DNA of 64,000 nt from Massospora cicadina (GCA_022478985.1 JAKSZP010013321.1:62001-126000); one strand, 5' to 3'; counted from the stretch's first letter, positions 33,731 through 46,415 are shown. Notes: generated by a model not told the origin, from the letters alone. Translations and numbers: made by a program.

Positions 33731-35230
33731 TCATTTGTAGTGGGTTTTTGTCCCATGAGGACCTGTGGCCGATGTGTGTGATGCGAGGTATTTCATCAGG
33801 GAGTGGGGGTTCGATGGATTGTTGAGGCCCGAGGCCTGGGAGAAGTTGGAGTGGGCTGCGCGGGACCAGTGTTGGGATGGGAGTGTAGGAGCGGTGACGG
33901 CCGCGATCCAGGTGCCCAGGATCTTTGCAGCATGGGCTTTGAAGTCAAGCAGGCCCATGCCACCATGATGATGAGGGCCAAACATGACCTCTAGCCGCAC
34001 TGGTGGAGGGCGGCCTGACCAAAGCCATCCTTGCAGCAAGGCATACAAGGATTTGAAGAAGCTTGGGGAGAAGGGGATGGCGTGGGCTCTGAACCAGACT
34101 TTGGATAGGAGCATAGAGTTGGCTAAAACAACCCTGCCAGTAAGGGTAGTAGGGTGGGCTCTGAGAGAGGCGATTCGCTTTGTCACGTTGTCCAGAATAC
34201 GGCACTCCATTACTGCTGACGCATATCCGCCTGCCTCCATCCACACGCCCAGATGGCTCACCGGTCCTATGGTAGGACGTGGCATGAAGGGGAGCACCAG
34301 TGGAGCGGTGTGTTTTGAGTTAGTAAGGCGTGGACGTGGGCGAGCAGATGGGCCGGGTTGGGAACTACTTGCTGGGGCCCAGCAGTTCTGAAACCGACCA
34401 AGGAGGATGATTTCGGTTTTGGAGGCGTTCAGTGCTGCGTTGCTTACCCGGGAATATTCCTGGATGAGGGCTTCAAGCGCGCGTGCATCTTTGTTATTAG
34501 ACACCCCCACCACGCAATCATCTGCAAATGCCATCATCTTGACTGGGGTTTGGCCTGGCACATGGACCCCAATGAGTTGGGCATTCACATTTTGCAGTAG
34601 TGGGTCAAGGCTGAAGTTGTATAAGAGTGGGCTCAGGGGGTCCCCTTGTCGCAGGCCCCTTTGAGGACGGACTACTTCAATTAGGAAACCTGGGCCGCGC
34701 ACTGCCATTGTTGCAGATTCCGTGAGCAGCATCACCCAGTTAATGAAGCGGGGAGGTAGGCGGAATTGTTGGAGGCAGGCCCTAAGGTATTCCCAGTTTA
34801 CTATATCATAGGCCTTTTGTTGGTCCAAGAATACAAGTGCCCCAGAGGCTGTGGACTGACACACATTAGCCACAGAGTGCACGTTATCCCAAATCGACCT
34901 TCTGGGGATGAAACTGAATTGTTCTGGGGAGATGGTGGCAGATGCTACAGTCCCTAAACGGTTAGCCATAATTTTTGTTAAAATTTTGGTGTCTGTGTTT
35001 GTTAGAGAAATGGGGCGCCAGTTGGCTAAGTCAAGCTTATCCCCTTTCTTGAAGAGTGTGACAGTAAAGCCTCATGTCCTCCTGGTAGGAGGCGCTTTTC
35101 CAACAGGCTTTGGTTAAGTGAGGCGAGCAGCAATGGGGATATATATTTAAAATATTTTTTGTAGAACTCATATGGAATGCCATCTGGGCCTGGGCATTTT
35201 CAGTTTGGCGCACTGCAAATGGCTGTCCAT
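33731..35230 (-). pseudogene. LINE-2 ORF2, reverse transcriptase
   Basis: A 412-codon open frame (33731-34969) covers most of RT: SPEQFSFIPRRSIWDNVHSV, LVFLDQQKAYDIVNWEYLRA, GLRQGDPLSPLLYNF, the catalytic FADDCVVG (plus-strand complement near 34508-34534), then thumb and connection. Upstream, in other frames to about 35230, are the PGPDGIPYEFYKKYF block and the NWRP region, separated by a frameshift near 35070 and a stop. A stop near 33731 separates it from the C-terminal part. Confidence 0.88.
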
Positions 35231-35404
35231 AATTCGTTCAGAGTAATTAAATTCATTATTTCTGGATATTAGAAAATGGTGCAGATATGATCTCGGTCAA
35301 GAAATTCCGCCACTTCAGTCAGCTGAATTGGTTCAGCTCAGTACAACTCAAAGTAATATATTTGCATTTCAATTGCCACTTTGGCCGGTGTATCCGCAAT
35401 GGAA

Positions 35405-36586
35405 TTATTCAATCTTCGCACCTGTGTGCAGGCCACACTCTGGCGTGGTGCGAAAATTTTTTAAAGAAATATGCAGTGCACTTGTCACCTTTTGTGATGC
35501 GTGTGGCCCTGTATTGAACACAAACCCAATGTTTGTATTGCCTTTTGAGTGCGTTGAGGTGGGCGGCTGCCTCCGCCCACTTCCAGCCCCATGCAGGGCT
35601 GTATCCTGAAACTGGGATGTTGGACTCCAAGTGTGCCAATTCTGCCAGAGCGCGCGAGATAACTGCTGATGTGGCTCATGAGCATCTGGAGGAGAGACGG
35701 TGAGAGTGGCGGATGGTGTCCTTTTTGAAAGTTGCCCATGTGGAAATGGGGTCCGTGCAAAACGGTGCAACAAACTTTTTTGCCAAAGTTGCCTCTTCCA
35801 CCCACATGGAAAATCCTGGCGACGCGAGCTTGGGGGGCAGATTTTGCACCAATGTGGGGCCTTAGCAACTGTGGCAGGTAGGTGGTAGGTTATCGAGACC
35901 AACTGATGGTCAGAGAATTCCATTTTCGTTGTTTTGAAGTGGGAGATGTGGGGTTGGAATTTCGCCGGCATTAGAATAAGGTCAATGCGGGTCATGGGCC
36001 TTAATTGGCTGTTGTGAATGTGGGGACACGTCTTGTTTTTGAGCAGTGGGGCATGTTGTGGCAGCGCATCTATTAACCCAAGGGTGGCTTTTAGAACGCA
36101 TAGTTCTACATGACCCTGTGGGGCGTGGGGTGAGGAAGGCCACCAGTCCATTGGTGAGGTTAGCCAACAGTTCATGTCACCAACTAGGAAAGAATCTGGG
36201 GGTAGCGGGAGGGATTTGACTGACGAGAAAAATTCCTGATGCTCATGTGCACCATTTGGGGCATATATGTTGATGATTGCGTGCGCTACATTGGCCCACT
36301 GAGAAAGTGACGATGAGCACTTGGCCATTTAGGAATGTTTCTGAGGATACAAATTTAAAAAATTATTTTTCCAAATTAGCACCCCACAGTGCTTTGACCA
36401 AAAGGATAGGGATGGGAGGAGCATTGTTTTCCAAGTTTCCTCAGAATCTTGTGGACAACGGGACTCCTGGATGGCCAGGATATCCACGGGATAATTGTGT
36501 TGTAAAAAACTCAGTTTCCTAGCCCAGGATGGGGAGGCCTTGAGTCCAGCGATATTCAATGTCCCTAAAGTGAAGGTTTCCCCCAT
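35405..36586 (-). pseudogene. LINE-2 ORF2, apurinic-type endonuclease and linker
   Basis: Starts at the ATG at 36586 (MGETFTLGTLNIAGLKASPS). The endonuclease blocks are GTLNIAGL, DILAIQES (catalytic Glu), IINIYAPNGAHE, LVGDMNCW, MTRIDLIL and FSDHQLV (catalytic His). One in-frame stop at 36329-36331 splits it; a frameshift near 35870 follows the last block. The linker at 35409-35639 has the KGDKCTAYFFKKF peptide typical of LINE ORF2. The enzyme would nick target DNA. Confidence 0.88.
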
Positions 36587-36592
36587 TGCACC

Positions 36593-38004
36593 TTAGGTGC
36601 GAGGGGGTGGGCCCCTGGGCCCACCAGCCTCTTCTAGGTCCCCATGGGCTTTCACAGCAGCGTGGGTGTTGGCAGCAACGCTATCAAAGTTTTTGTTGAT
36701 TTTTGTGGAAAGAGTCACGTTGGCTTTGGCCTTCACTTTTTGTTTTCCCAACATCAGATGAATTTTTTGCGGTGCAGATGAGTTCAGTGCACCGTTGAGT
36801 GGGTCAAAAAAATTTTCAGTTGGGATAGGTCCTAAGTCAGTTTCAAGTGGAGTTTGGGTGCAACGATTGGGTGAGATCAAATCTCCCATCAGATCCTCAG
36901 ATTGAGTGGGCCACTCGGCATAGGCTTCCCAATCTGATTGGTTGATGGATTCCCAAGTTGCTTCTGCCGTGAAGGTTTTCATGTCCTCCTGTCGTTGTGA
37001 GTGTGTGATAGTGGTGGTGGCCTTGGCCACTTCCTTGGCCGCGGCCCTATGGGCCTGCTTGGCCTTCTTCCGCTCTTGCGGGGAGATAGGCTTTACCAAT
37101 AGGTAGCAGCCTTGTGCTCCCCATGGGAAAGCCTCCTTGGTGCTTGCGGTTGGTTTGTAGTGCGCCTCTCCATTGGCCATGGCCACCGAGGGGTGCAATG
37201 GAATGTGACGCCCTCCTTGATGGGGCACGCGTGCACCTTATGGCTGAACGCGTCACAGTGGGTGCAAATGGGGGGCGCGCTGTCCACGGTCACCTGGAAT
37301 GGGTGGGTGGTATGCCCTGCGATATCAATAAAAGTGGAGTGCAGGATCTGGGTTAGGTCCTTCGCGATCTCCTCAGTTGGGGTCAGAACTGCAATGGCTT
37401 TGCCGGTGCACAGGTGTGGCATCAGCGTGAAGCATTGCATTTCAAAAGATTGTATTTTGCTGTATACAGTGAGACCATCTTTCAGGTGTTGTTCCAAAAT
37501 GTCACGTTTTACCGTAGTAGGCAAAAAGTCAAACGTGAGGAAAATTTGGTTTGATTTTGTCCATCTGGTGCAATTGGTTTCAATGACCTGTTGCCCTTCG
37601 GGGAGGTTGACCACTATGCGCACTGCTGCAGCCTCATCTGCTGCCTTTTTGCTTTCAAAACCTAGGTCCAGCCAACTGCGTGACATGGAGTGAGGTGCAA
37701 CGTATACCGCGGTTGGGAAAATTTTGTGCACATCTTCACAAAATTTTTCCCATAAGGCCGTTTTTTGGATGTCCAGATACACGCGGACTCCGAATTCCAC
37801 CAATGAAAGTGGCTGGGAGTGTGGCGTGTTGATGTACTGGTTGCATTGTGCTTGCCATGCGAGTATCTCCGGGGAATTTGTGACCGCCAGTTTTTTAAGA
37901 TTTTTGTCTATTCTGCCAGATTCTCTGGGGCGTTTTTGAACGTTGGAGGCCGCGGGCCTTCCACCTGCTCCTCTTACCTTGCTTGCCCAACTGCTCCCTG
38001 ACAT
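36593..38004 (-). pseudogene. LINE-2 ORF1 (one frameshift from intact)
   Basis: ATG at 38004 (MSGSSWASKVRGAGGRPAAS). The first frame runs to the knuckle CTHCDAFSHKVHACPIKEG (CX2CX4HX4C) near 37220-37270 and continues to 37093. After a frameshift near 37210 the second frame (to 36593) carries the Lys/Ala-rich helix (QERKKAKQAHRAAAKEVAKA) and a polar tail. The N-terminal part has a domain shared with LINE-1 ORF1 (SRSWLDLGFES-KA-DEAA versus CSWIDIGFETADKA). The stop lies six bases before the ORF2 ATG, suggesting coupled translation. Confidence 0.88.
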
Positions 38005-38100
38005 GGGCGCAGACTAATCTCCTCTGTGAGATTATTAAACTAGATTCAGTCTTGAATTGAATAGGTTGCAATAGTGATTGCAACGAGAAAGAAAAGTCTT

Positions 38101-38116
38101 AAAATCTGCGATTCTT
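38101..38116. repeat. 16-bp target-site duplication (right) of LINE-2
   Basis: AAAATCTGCGATTCTT, matching 32516-32531 at 14 of 16 positions. Confidence 0.8.
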
Positions 38117-38934
38117 AGTAGAATCAATTGGTGAAACTCACTAAGGACTTGTCCTTTTATAATTGGATTACCATGAATTCCTGTTTTCACTTTAACATAC
38201 ATGTAAAACTTCCAAACTATTTCATTATGGCCGCCTTGACCTCTGAGTACGACCAGCTGTCACCCTCTAGATGGGTAACACTAAGTTCTGACAGTCAGTG
38301 TCCAAACAGTTCATCCCCATCAAAGCTTTTTGACAATTACCTTACCCAAACATTATCATGTTGAACAATCAGAAAAACGCAGGGGCGTTTACCTAATAGA
38401 ATGTGGGTAATTTTGGTGTAGCTCTAAATTTCTCCAAATTTTCTCTAGCCACCACACTTGGTTTGGCTACTCAACTGACTTGAGGAGTGATTTTGAGAGT
38501 CATCTCTGAAATGGCTGTGAATGCAGTCAGCATATTTAATGTAACAATCAACTTCTTAACTGGAGTTTAGGGTCCTTTCTTTATCATCGGTTGCCACATA
38601 GGGCTCAAAATTGCATTTATGAGTCTTCAACTCTTCGACTTGCTTCATTAGATGCTCTATGTAAGTGCTGAATGCACGCAATTAAATGCAATTCACTTCA
38701 CGTTCAGTTTTCAAGAATAAAACTTCTCAAACTAGATCCATTTCTTTTTTCTTTAATGCGGTACTTTCCCTAGCAACTTATTGCTGAAATTAGAGACATC
38801 TTCAACTCCTTACTCAAACTTGGTAATTATCTCCTCCAAGGCAGCAAATTCTTGATGATTGGCTGAATTAAAGGTGTCCTTGTTGATGGTTGCCAATATC
38901 ATCCAGAGTTTTTTTAACTCGTCCTTATATGACA
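38117..38934 (-). pseudogene. Gyp-A3 gag, N-terminal half
   Basis: ATG at 38934 (MSYKDELKKLW), then NHQEFAALEE, KLLGK and EELKTHKCNFEPYVATDD blocks on minus, homologous to Gyp-A1 23942-24490 and 22860-23114. At 38374-38389 it contains the single, uninterrupted site that is duplicated around the retrocopy-like insert in Gyp-A1. Interrupted by stops. Confidence 0.7.
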
Positions 38935-38983
38935 TCCTGTACTGGTGTATCCTATTCAACTACCCTCTGTAGTGAGCACCAAT

Positions 38984-41134
38984 TGTTAAAATTTAGGGGC
39001 TTTTACTGATTGTTGAAGACTGATAACCCCTGTAGCAAAATTGATTATGGGCTCCACTAGTGTGCCAGGCCAATCAGTATGAAGACTGGTAGGCCCTTTG
39101 ACGTTTCGCCTTCATTGGCGTACCAACCCCTATAGGTCCACGTCCAACCCACCAACCAACCACCAACGACTTCACCTTATCCCCAGGTGTCCTTGGCGTG
39201 TGCCCCAGCAAGTCTTGCCCCCATCTTGGGCGGCTAGGGCACTCCCACGCTGTCCCACCCTCGCAACCCTTCACCAACCCATCTGGGCATGCCCTGGCGA
39301 GTCCATCCCCATCTTGGGCAGCTATGGCACTCCCACGCTGCACCCTGCAAGGTTGGAGGCCAGTGAGCATCTGCTATTGGTGGCCAGATGGCCAGGTTCC
39401 CGCTGGTTTCTCATGGGGAGGAGTCATGGGAGCTGGCAGTGCTGACCACTTCAGGCATGATCACCTGCGCCTCTTGGGGATCTCCAGTCCCATCTTAATT
39501 CTAACCTAGCTGACTAAACACTAACAATTAAAATAAGATGGGTGGAAGAGAGATGTTTATTTTGAGGGAATGAAGACTATTTATACTACTCTAGGCTAAT
39601 GCGCCTATGAAAATACTCATAAGCCATTTGCCAGAAAACTCATCAGCCATTGATTGTTGAAAATCTAATGATTATTTAGTCATTTTCTGGTAACGATTCC
39701 CTCCTCAATCCGCTCATCTCAGTCACCAAATTATCATATTAGGTCAATCCATCCTTGGCATGAGTCGCCAGTTGATTTTATATGAATTCATGTTAAATAG
39801 AACTTTGAGCATCCTAAGCATGAATCACCAGTGCTCCAAATTATTTGGTGGAACCATTTTTGGATGAATTATAATGGATTCATCAGTTTTCTACTGGAAA
39901 CTCCCACAACAATTCTTGAATTGGCATATTGACAGCGAACACAGATTCCGCTGAACCTAAACTTGAATTAATTGTATAACATTAAATGGTATTAAACTAG
40001 GCGATTAGCTGGCAATCACGCCTGACTAACTGACACCCCTATTCTGATACTATCAGAAGGATCCATCTGGTTAATTTCCCAATAACCCCTAATTGATTAA
40101 CTGCACAGGTTTGATATGTGCACAATTCGTGTTTTCAGATATTAAATGATAGTTGATTGATAATATTATGAAGATTATTATCCATAGTTGAATAGATAAC
40201 CCATTACTGGTCAAACTCTTGACCTGTGTTTTTCACAAAATACTCTTGATGTTGTCAGTAGGAACTTATACCCTTAGCCGCCTCAATTAATCCACGTTCA
40301 GATCTCTAAGTTTACGGTTTTTCCTCTGGTCTCACGGAGTCTACAGCAATTCCCATCTAAGCTCATCTTTTCTTATTAAGGATCCTTAATCCTTACTCTT
40401 TATCCTACTAAAGAGTCCCAACTAAAGCACACAGCAATAATTTCCTTAAGATGAAAAGAACTAAAACCAATATGAATTCTTCTAAATTGGACTTTTTATT
40501 AATGTGAATTATTAGGGGAGTTTTTAGAGGGAATTCAGTGCACAACCCTCAATTGGTGCCTCAGCCATGAAATGGCAGCTGTTGCCATTGAACTTCCCTT
40601 CATCATCTCTCCAGCGATGGTCTTCTCCATCTGGTTAGGATTCCATCATCAGACATCCTCAATACCTAAATGGACAGAATCAAAAAACGTGTCCCTAACA
40701 TTTTCCACTCAATCCCAGCAAACCAACCATATTTGGCAAGCGACCTGCTTAGGTAATGAGACTTGTTACCCATTATGGCAGGTCGCAAACCAACTGATAG
40801 ATTTGCTAGTTACAGGTGCATCACTTGCCTCGCAACTTGCTCCTTAAATTCCCAGTTGATTGGCTATGAAATCTGACCAATTCTAATTGATATCCTGATA
40901 GCTAATCATTGATCAACTATCAGATGCCCCATTTTGTCAGCAACTCTGCCCAATGAGATCTTAAGCATTCACTTAGATCCCAGATGGATCCAATTCTGGC
41001 GAATTACCTAAAATCTTCAGACCATTATTAGCCCTAAATCAGGGTTAACTGATTTAATTCACTCACCATAGGGATTTACCCCTAGCGATCCATGGTAATC
41101 TAAATGGCTGGAAAGGTGGGCAAAAATCCCAACA
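38984..41134 (-). repeat. 5' LTR of Gyp-A3, interrupted
   Basis: On plus from TGTTAAAATTT to AAAAATCCCAACA, about 1.09 kb of LTR sequence once the 1051-bp insert (39031-40081) and its duplication are removed. The dyad GACCTGC...GGCAGGTC is at about 40742-40786. The primer-binding core is just outside at 38968-38982. Confidence 0.85.
39031..40081. mobile_element. 1051-bp insert in the Gyp-A3 LTR, class unresolved
   Basis: Flanked by ATAACCCC at 39023-39030 and 40082-40089. LTRs at 6962 and 24540 show the uninterrupted site. The insert starts TGTAGCAAAATTG and ends AATTTCCCA. If the duplication is 8 bp this would suit a hAT-type non-autonomous element, but no good terminal inverted repeat is visible. 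If it is 5 bp (ACCCC) it could be a solo LTR. The first 450 bases are GC-rich with an imperfect ~90-bp tandem duplication (around 39200-39270 and 39286-39353); the remainder is AT-rich. Open frames of about 100 codons on both strands in the GC-rich part are not recognised. Confidence 0.65.
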
Positions 41135-41850
41135 CCATCCCACGCTGATTTTTATTACCTGAGACCTTGATTCAGATTTTTTGATCCGCAATAGCAGTTC
41201 TTCAGTTGTTATACAGGGATGGGTGGTGGAACCTTTAGAGGGTAGGCTGTAACCCATTACTTGTCCACCACATGGGTGAGGTCACCCTGGGAGACAAGGG
41301 GGCTGCCGGCCTGTTTGGATCCTTCTTGAAAGGGAAAGGGAATACCACTGGTCCATGTGCAGGGGGCGCTGCCTGGACTTACACTTACCCACTAGTGGTA
41401 CCTTCTTCAGGGTGCGTGACATGAGGTGACCATGCAGATGTTAATCAGGCTCTTATGTATCTGGAAACTACAGAAGCTGGAGCATCACCCAGCCCAAATG
41501 TATCACGACCTCTGCTGTCTTACTTTTAAATATAAAAAGATAAAAGGGGCTTATAAATGTTATTCCTGATTTTTTGAATCAGAACCCTGTGTTGAGTCCA
41601 GCAGAGGCGGAGGAGAAGAAGATAACCATTCTAATTTCACCAGCCTAAATTTATCTATTGCTCCTCCTAAAATTTGGTGGCAGATTGAGCCCTGGATGTG
41701 TCTCTTGTCTCTTGGGTATTGGTGGGTTAAATGGCCTGCTTAGAGGGCCTGGAGTTGATGGATCAGCTGGTACACTCAATTCATAAGTAGACCCATTATT
41801 TGTTACAAGAAGGGACGATTTAATTCAGGTCAAGACTGTGGGTTCCACCC
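41135..41850. other. unassigned, with LTR-like and primer-site-like signals
   Basis: No coding domain. Near 41499 a TGTATCACGACC start, near 41528-41555 TATA-like AT-rich motifs, and at 41675-41692 TGGTGGCAGATTGAGCCC, which resembles a retrotransposon primer-binding site. These could be the end of a short LTR belonging to fragment C1 just downstream, but no second LTR was found. Confidence 0.25.
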
Positions 41851-43450
41851 CAACTCTGTGACAAATTCATTCACACTCACCATGACTCTGGCAGTTGGCC
41901 ACCTGGGAAGTAAGAAAATGCCTGTATTTGGTAAAATAAATGTATAACTGGCCATGTATCTTCAAGGATACTATGGTGTAAAACCCTAATTGTATTATGT
42001 GTGCGTGGGCAAAATTGGATAGATAGGTAAAAATGGTTTTCTCCATTCCCTGCAGAAGGCATAGGGTCCATGGACCTCAAAGTTAGTCAATTAATTGTCA
42101 AGCTTACTAGCTTAATGGCTTAACATGATTATGTTGGCCATGGACTGCTTTACTAAGCTCTCACTCTTTATCCCTTGTTCACCAGCCATCACCTCCAAGG
42201 ATATGGCCTGGCTCTTTGTGCAGCATGTGTTATTGATGTTCAGCTTGCCTCAGGAAATTGTGAGCGACTGTGGGCCACAGTTTATGGAGCATTTTTGAAC
42301 TGAACTCTTGTTTATCTTGTTAATTAAGCCGTTCTACTTAACTGAATACCATCCTTAATCTATTGACCAAACAAAGTGGGTTAACCAAAACCTTAACAGT
42401 ATCTTCACTGTTATGCATCTTCCATGCAGGACACCTGGGCGGGTAATTTTTTATTGGCCCAATTTATGTATAATAAATTTCACTTATGTGTTAATGAAAA
42501 TATCGCCATACAAGGACATGCTGGGGAATAGCCCTTCTTTTCTATCAGCCCCTGCTTTTGCCTGAAAGTTTCAGCTGTGGCGAATCACATGCATCACATT
42601 TGGAGCACTCAATTCCTGGTTTAGATCACCTAACCAAGGCCATCAGTGATTACAAACGCTTTGTGAACTGGTAAACGCCTCCCTGCCCATGAAATCGCAG
42701 TGATGTCCTCCATCATGTTGGATATGCAGCACCTGCATATGAAGATACTAGATGAGTTTGCAAGCAAGCACTCCAAGCCCCGTGTGGTGAGGTAAATTTT
42801 GGTAATGTCGTGTTTAGGTTGACTCTTTCAGCCCACTGGAAACAGCAAACCCATTGTCCACAAATCTCAGGTGTCCCATTTAAGGGGAAGGACCCAACGG
42901 TATCAGAGCCAATAATTGTTGAGGGATCAGAGGAGGTCGAGGTCAAGGCAATTTTGGCCTCACAAAAATCCCGCCGTTAAGTCCAGTATCTTGTGTCCTG
43001 GAAGGGGTTTCCGTCATATGAGAATAGTTGGGAAAGAACTTGTGACTGTGCCCATTATGGTGAACTGAAGGGAGGCCTCCCATGTCCTGAATCTTGACGC
43101 TCCCTGTCCTCCCTCAAATATTGCCACGCTCTTGGCTAGTAAGTTTCTAAAAGCCCACAAGACTATCGCCCTCACCTAAGTCCCCTATGTTGGTGCTCCA
43201 ACTGTTCAAAAAGTGAAGGATAATGTAAGTCCTGAAAGCACCCCCTGAGCCTTAAATGCAAGAAATTTCCATTTTGCACAAAAAAGGAGTAAAAAAGGTG
43301 GCCGTTCCTCTCATTTCCCAGGGAAATTTAGCCATGTGGTGGATAAATGGTGGGTGATGGCGTACCACCTCAAGGTTGCCCCCTTTCCTCCCTACCTCAC
43401 CACCCAAGAGTTGGTGCAGTGAATTTGAGGAGGGTGTGTTTAATGTGATT
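41850..43450 (+). pseudogene. Gypsy fragment C1: integrase, chromodomain and tail
   Basis: Degraded plus-strand pol end. A zinc-binding remnant (NCIMCAWAKL) near 41990-42020 is followed by the integrase core DCFTKLSLFIPC...EIVSDCGPQF at 42143-42285. A chromodomain-like block VQYLVSWKGFPSYENSWERT lies at 42980-43040. A tail after it (NARNFHF... and FSHVVDKWW at 43250-43340) is shared with fragment C2. A chromodomain directs integration to marked chromatin in chromoviruses. Many stops; no gag, protease or RT seen. Confidence 0.7.
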
Positions 43451-44375
43451 GCAGTAAGAAGCCACTGCCAGCGGGAAAGTGGTGGGCATCCCTCTCCTTT
43501 GACAATCTTGGGTCCCAATGAGGGGGAATTAAATATAAATAAATTGAGGTCCAATGGAATAGAGTCTACAGTACGCTCAGGTTAGAGCCCCGCCAATGTG
43601 TTTTCATTCTGCCAGAAAAAGAAAGTCTGACCTTAACAAGATTATGCATATTAAAGTCTTTTAACACCTGATGGGACCTCCCATATGCGCCTTTGCCATG
43701 GAATTCCCAGTTTCCAATGAACAAAGCGTCGCCAATTCACTAAGTGGAATCATTCTGTTGGGAAATTTTTATAGCAAAATATAAGCAAAAGTTGGCTATC
43801 CAGAAGGAGATTGATCCAGAGCTGTGAAATTTTATATAATAACCCAGTGGAATTGAATAAGATCACGTTACTTTAAGTCAATGCAAATTTTATTTATTAC
43901 CCAAGCCCCCAGCATTTAAGACAACTGTCTCCCACAGGTACGGTTGTCAGTTAATTTTCTACTGTTTAATTTGATAAACATTTCTTCTAAACAGAATTTC
44001 TCTAGTTTATATTATGCTCTCAGTTTGCTAGCCATTGACCAATAGATAAATGTTCCCAATATACACAATGACTAGGCCATAATGGCGATAATTACATTGT
44101 TGCTGCCCTATATTCTTTATAGGGATATTCTTATAGTGGCTTCTTGGTGTTGTCCCCAATTTTTGGACGCAGTATGGCTTCAAGATGTGACTTTGCTTTG
44201 AGGATTTTTTTCTCCCTGGAGGAAAAAGTTTTGCAATTTTTCCATGTGATCGGCAATCTGTGTTGCCAGAGCGGATTTGGGACACACTTTGGGCATGAAA
44301 GAAACAACATCAAAGGAATCCGTGGTCACCACTTCTGCAACGGTATGGCTGTTAGTAGGTATAATGGTAACAGTA
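43451..44375. other. unassigned spacer between Gypsy fragments
   Basis: No domain was recognised on either strand; short frames only. It may contain decayed LTR or pol sequence of C1 or C2. Confidence 0.4.
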
Positions 44376-45757
44376 CATGGTTAGTTGCCAACCCTCAATC
44401 ATTTACCTCCCCATCAGATATCAATTTGTGTGTATGACGATGCCTCCAGCATTCTGGTTTGCATTCTGGGTGTTTACTCAACTAAATTGGCAGTCTAGTC
44501 TCAACATTATTAGCTGGCTCCCTGACAATGAGGACCTGGAGAATAAATCCCAAAAGTTCACCAAATATTCTTTTAAGAGAAAGGTGCTCTTCTTTCAGGA
44601 CAGGGTTGGATTCCACTTTCCCTCAACAGCCACGTTATTTAAGAACACCATGATCCTCCAACTGTAGGTCACCCAGGGTCTAAAAAGTGTGGGGTATTGA
44701 TCAAAAGAACCTATAACTGGTTAGTATTCTCCAAAGAGATCACCTTGTGGGTCTCTCACTGTGTAGTGTGTGCTCGCTTCAAATCAGATAGATCCTAGAG
44801 AAAAGGCCTCTTGCATCCACTGCAGCAAGCTGAGGGCCCCTGGACTCAGTATCTGTTAATTTCATCGTGGAGCTCCCTCCCTCCCAAGGATATGATGAAA
44901 CTATGGTGGTCATAAACCACATTACAAAAGTCACGCTATTTATCCCTTGCAACACAACAGTTACATACGAGGAAACCGCTGACCTGTTTGTGAAGCATGT
45001 ATTCTTTATGTTTGGGCCTTTGAGGGAGATAGTAAGTGAACGCAGGCCTCAATTTACTGCTCAGGTTTTGAAATGCACTTCTTGGTTTTCTTAAAGATCA
45101 GACTCTGTCACTTGACTGCTTATCATACCTAATTGGATGGTTAACCAAGAGGGTAAACCAGACTCTGGAGAGATACCTCTGATGCTTTACCACAGGCAGT
45201 CATGACACCTGGGCGTCTGACCTACCATTAACACAGTTTGTATACAATAACGCACCCATGCCTTCAGAAGCTTCTCACCCTTTGAGAAAAATCTTGGATG
45301 AAACACTTCCTTCCATATAGGAATTCTTCTTGATCTTCCATTTGGCAGCAGAGAATTTCCTGAGCAACTTGCAAAAGACTCAGAACCTTGTGTGTGATTA
45401 TCTGTCCAAAGATGTGGAATATAAGATTTTGCAAATTGAAAGAGTTTTCCTGGGCATAAGCTCAAGGAAGGATTACTGATCATGTTGGACATTCACATTT
45501 GAATATGAAGGCCCCTTACCAGAAGTTTTCATGTAACACTTTGTTCCTTATTAAGTGATAAAGAACTTGGGGAAAAGCGCTTTCCAGATTAAGCTCCTCG
45601 CTCACTGGAATAAACATAATGTATTTAATGTGTCACAATTATCCCCCTTCAAGGGCCCATGCCTGAGTCTCCAGAATCAATTGTGGTGTATGACAGCCAG
45701 GAAGATAAAGTAGAGTCATTTTGGCTTCCTAAAAAACCTGGCGCTCCATCCAGTATC
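44376..45757 (+). pseudogene. Gypsy fragment C2: integrase, part 1
   Basis: A zinc-binding domain with HH...CC spacing: HHDPPTVGHPGSKKCG near 44647-44700 and CVVCARFKSDRS near 44765-44800. Then an integrase core at 44867-45094 (LFIPCNTTVTYEETADLFVK, REIVSERRPQFTAQV; the second catalytic Asp is Glu). The reading continues through broken frames to 45757, where Gyp-B interrupts the chromodomain. The downstream half is at 51342-51715. Confidence 0.7.
45753..45757. repeat. target-site duplication GTATC (left) of Gyp-B
   Basis: GTATC before the 5' LTR is repeated at 51342-51346 after the 3' LTR. Confidence 0.9.
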
Positions 45758-46415
45758 TTTAACGGATCAGGAGGCACCTGATCTGTACATTGTTTCAAAT
45801 CAAACGCCACTCGATCTGAATGTGGCCCTGATTCATTAGGCATCAAACTCAGTAAGTTAGGAGCTGAGAAAATTCGCCATCCTAAACCCAAATCACATCC
45901 ACGGAATGGTAACGGGCTTATGCACAGTGTGGATGGTGATCCAGTGGGATGGAGAATCTTTGCTAATGATGTGGTGTTCAGGGCTTGGAAGAGCTTAACC
46001 AAAAGATAGGCTTATTCCATATTAAGCAGTGCACTATTTAGGGGAGGACGTCGCAGCACTGAAGGGCAGTTGCATCTTCTACAAGGAAAAATGGAAATTT
46101 AACAAAGGATAATTGCTCGCTCAAAAAATAGTAATTTTATTTTAAAAGAATTATAAGTGGATCAGATCGAAATTATGAGCTCAACCAGTGAGCTCAGTGT
46201 GGCGTTGGCGTCGTTCTCAGCCCTTTCATGGTCCCAGACTCTGCTGTTAATGTGCAGCGTTGTGGGAACAGTGGTACGAGAATACATGGCAATGACGAGA
46301 CATGGTGGTCAGGTTTGGGGATGGGCTTCTGCAGTCCTGTACCTAGTATGGTCAGTAACATGGCTATTACTGCCCAATCTGTTCATTACGTATTGGCACA
46401 AACCCACCCATTACA
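45758..46415 (+). repeat. 5' LTR of Gyp-B
   Basis: Starts TTTAACGG (consensus TGTAACGG from the 3' copy) and ends CCATTACA. The terminal inverted bases TGTAACGG/CCGTTACA can be reconstructed from both copies. It contains the small open frame at 46157-46420. Confidence 0.92.

Noticed and set aside
39074..39509. ~100-codon frames on both strands in the GC-rich part of the 1051-bp insert
   Set aside because: Openness on both strands follows from GC-rich, stop-poor composition and an internal duplication; no motif.
39031..40081. Firm assignment of the 1051-bp insert to hAT transposons
   Set aside because: The 8-bp duplication fits, but terminal inverted repeats and transposase are missing, and a 5-bp reading is possible.
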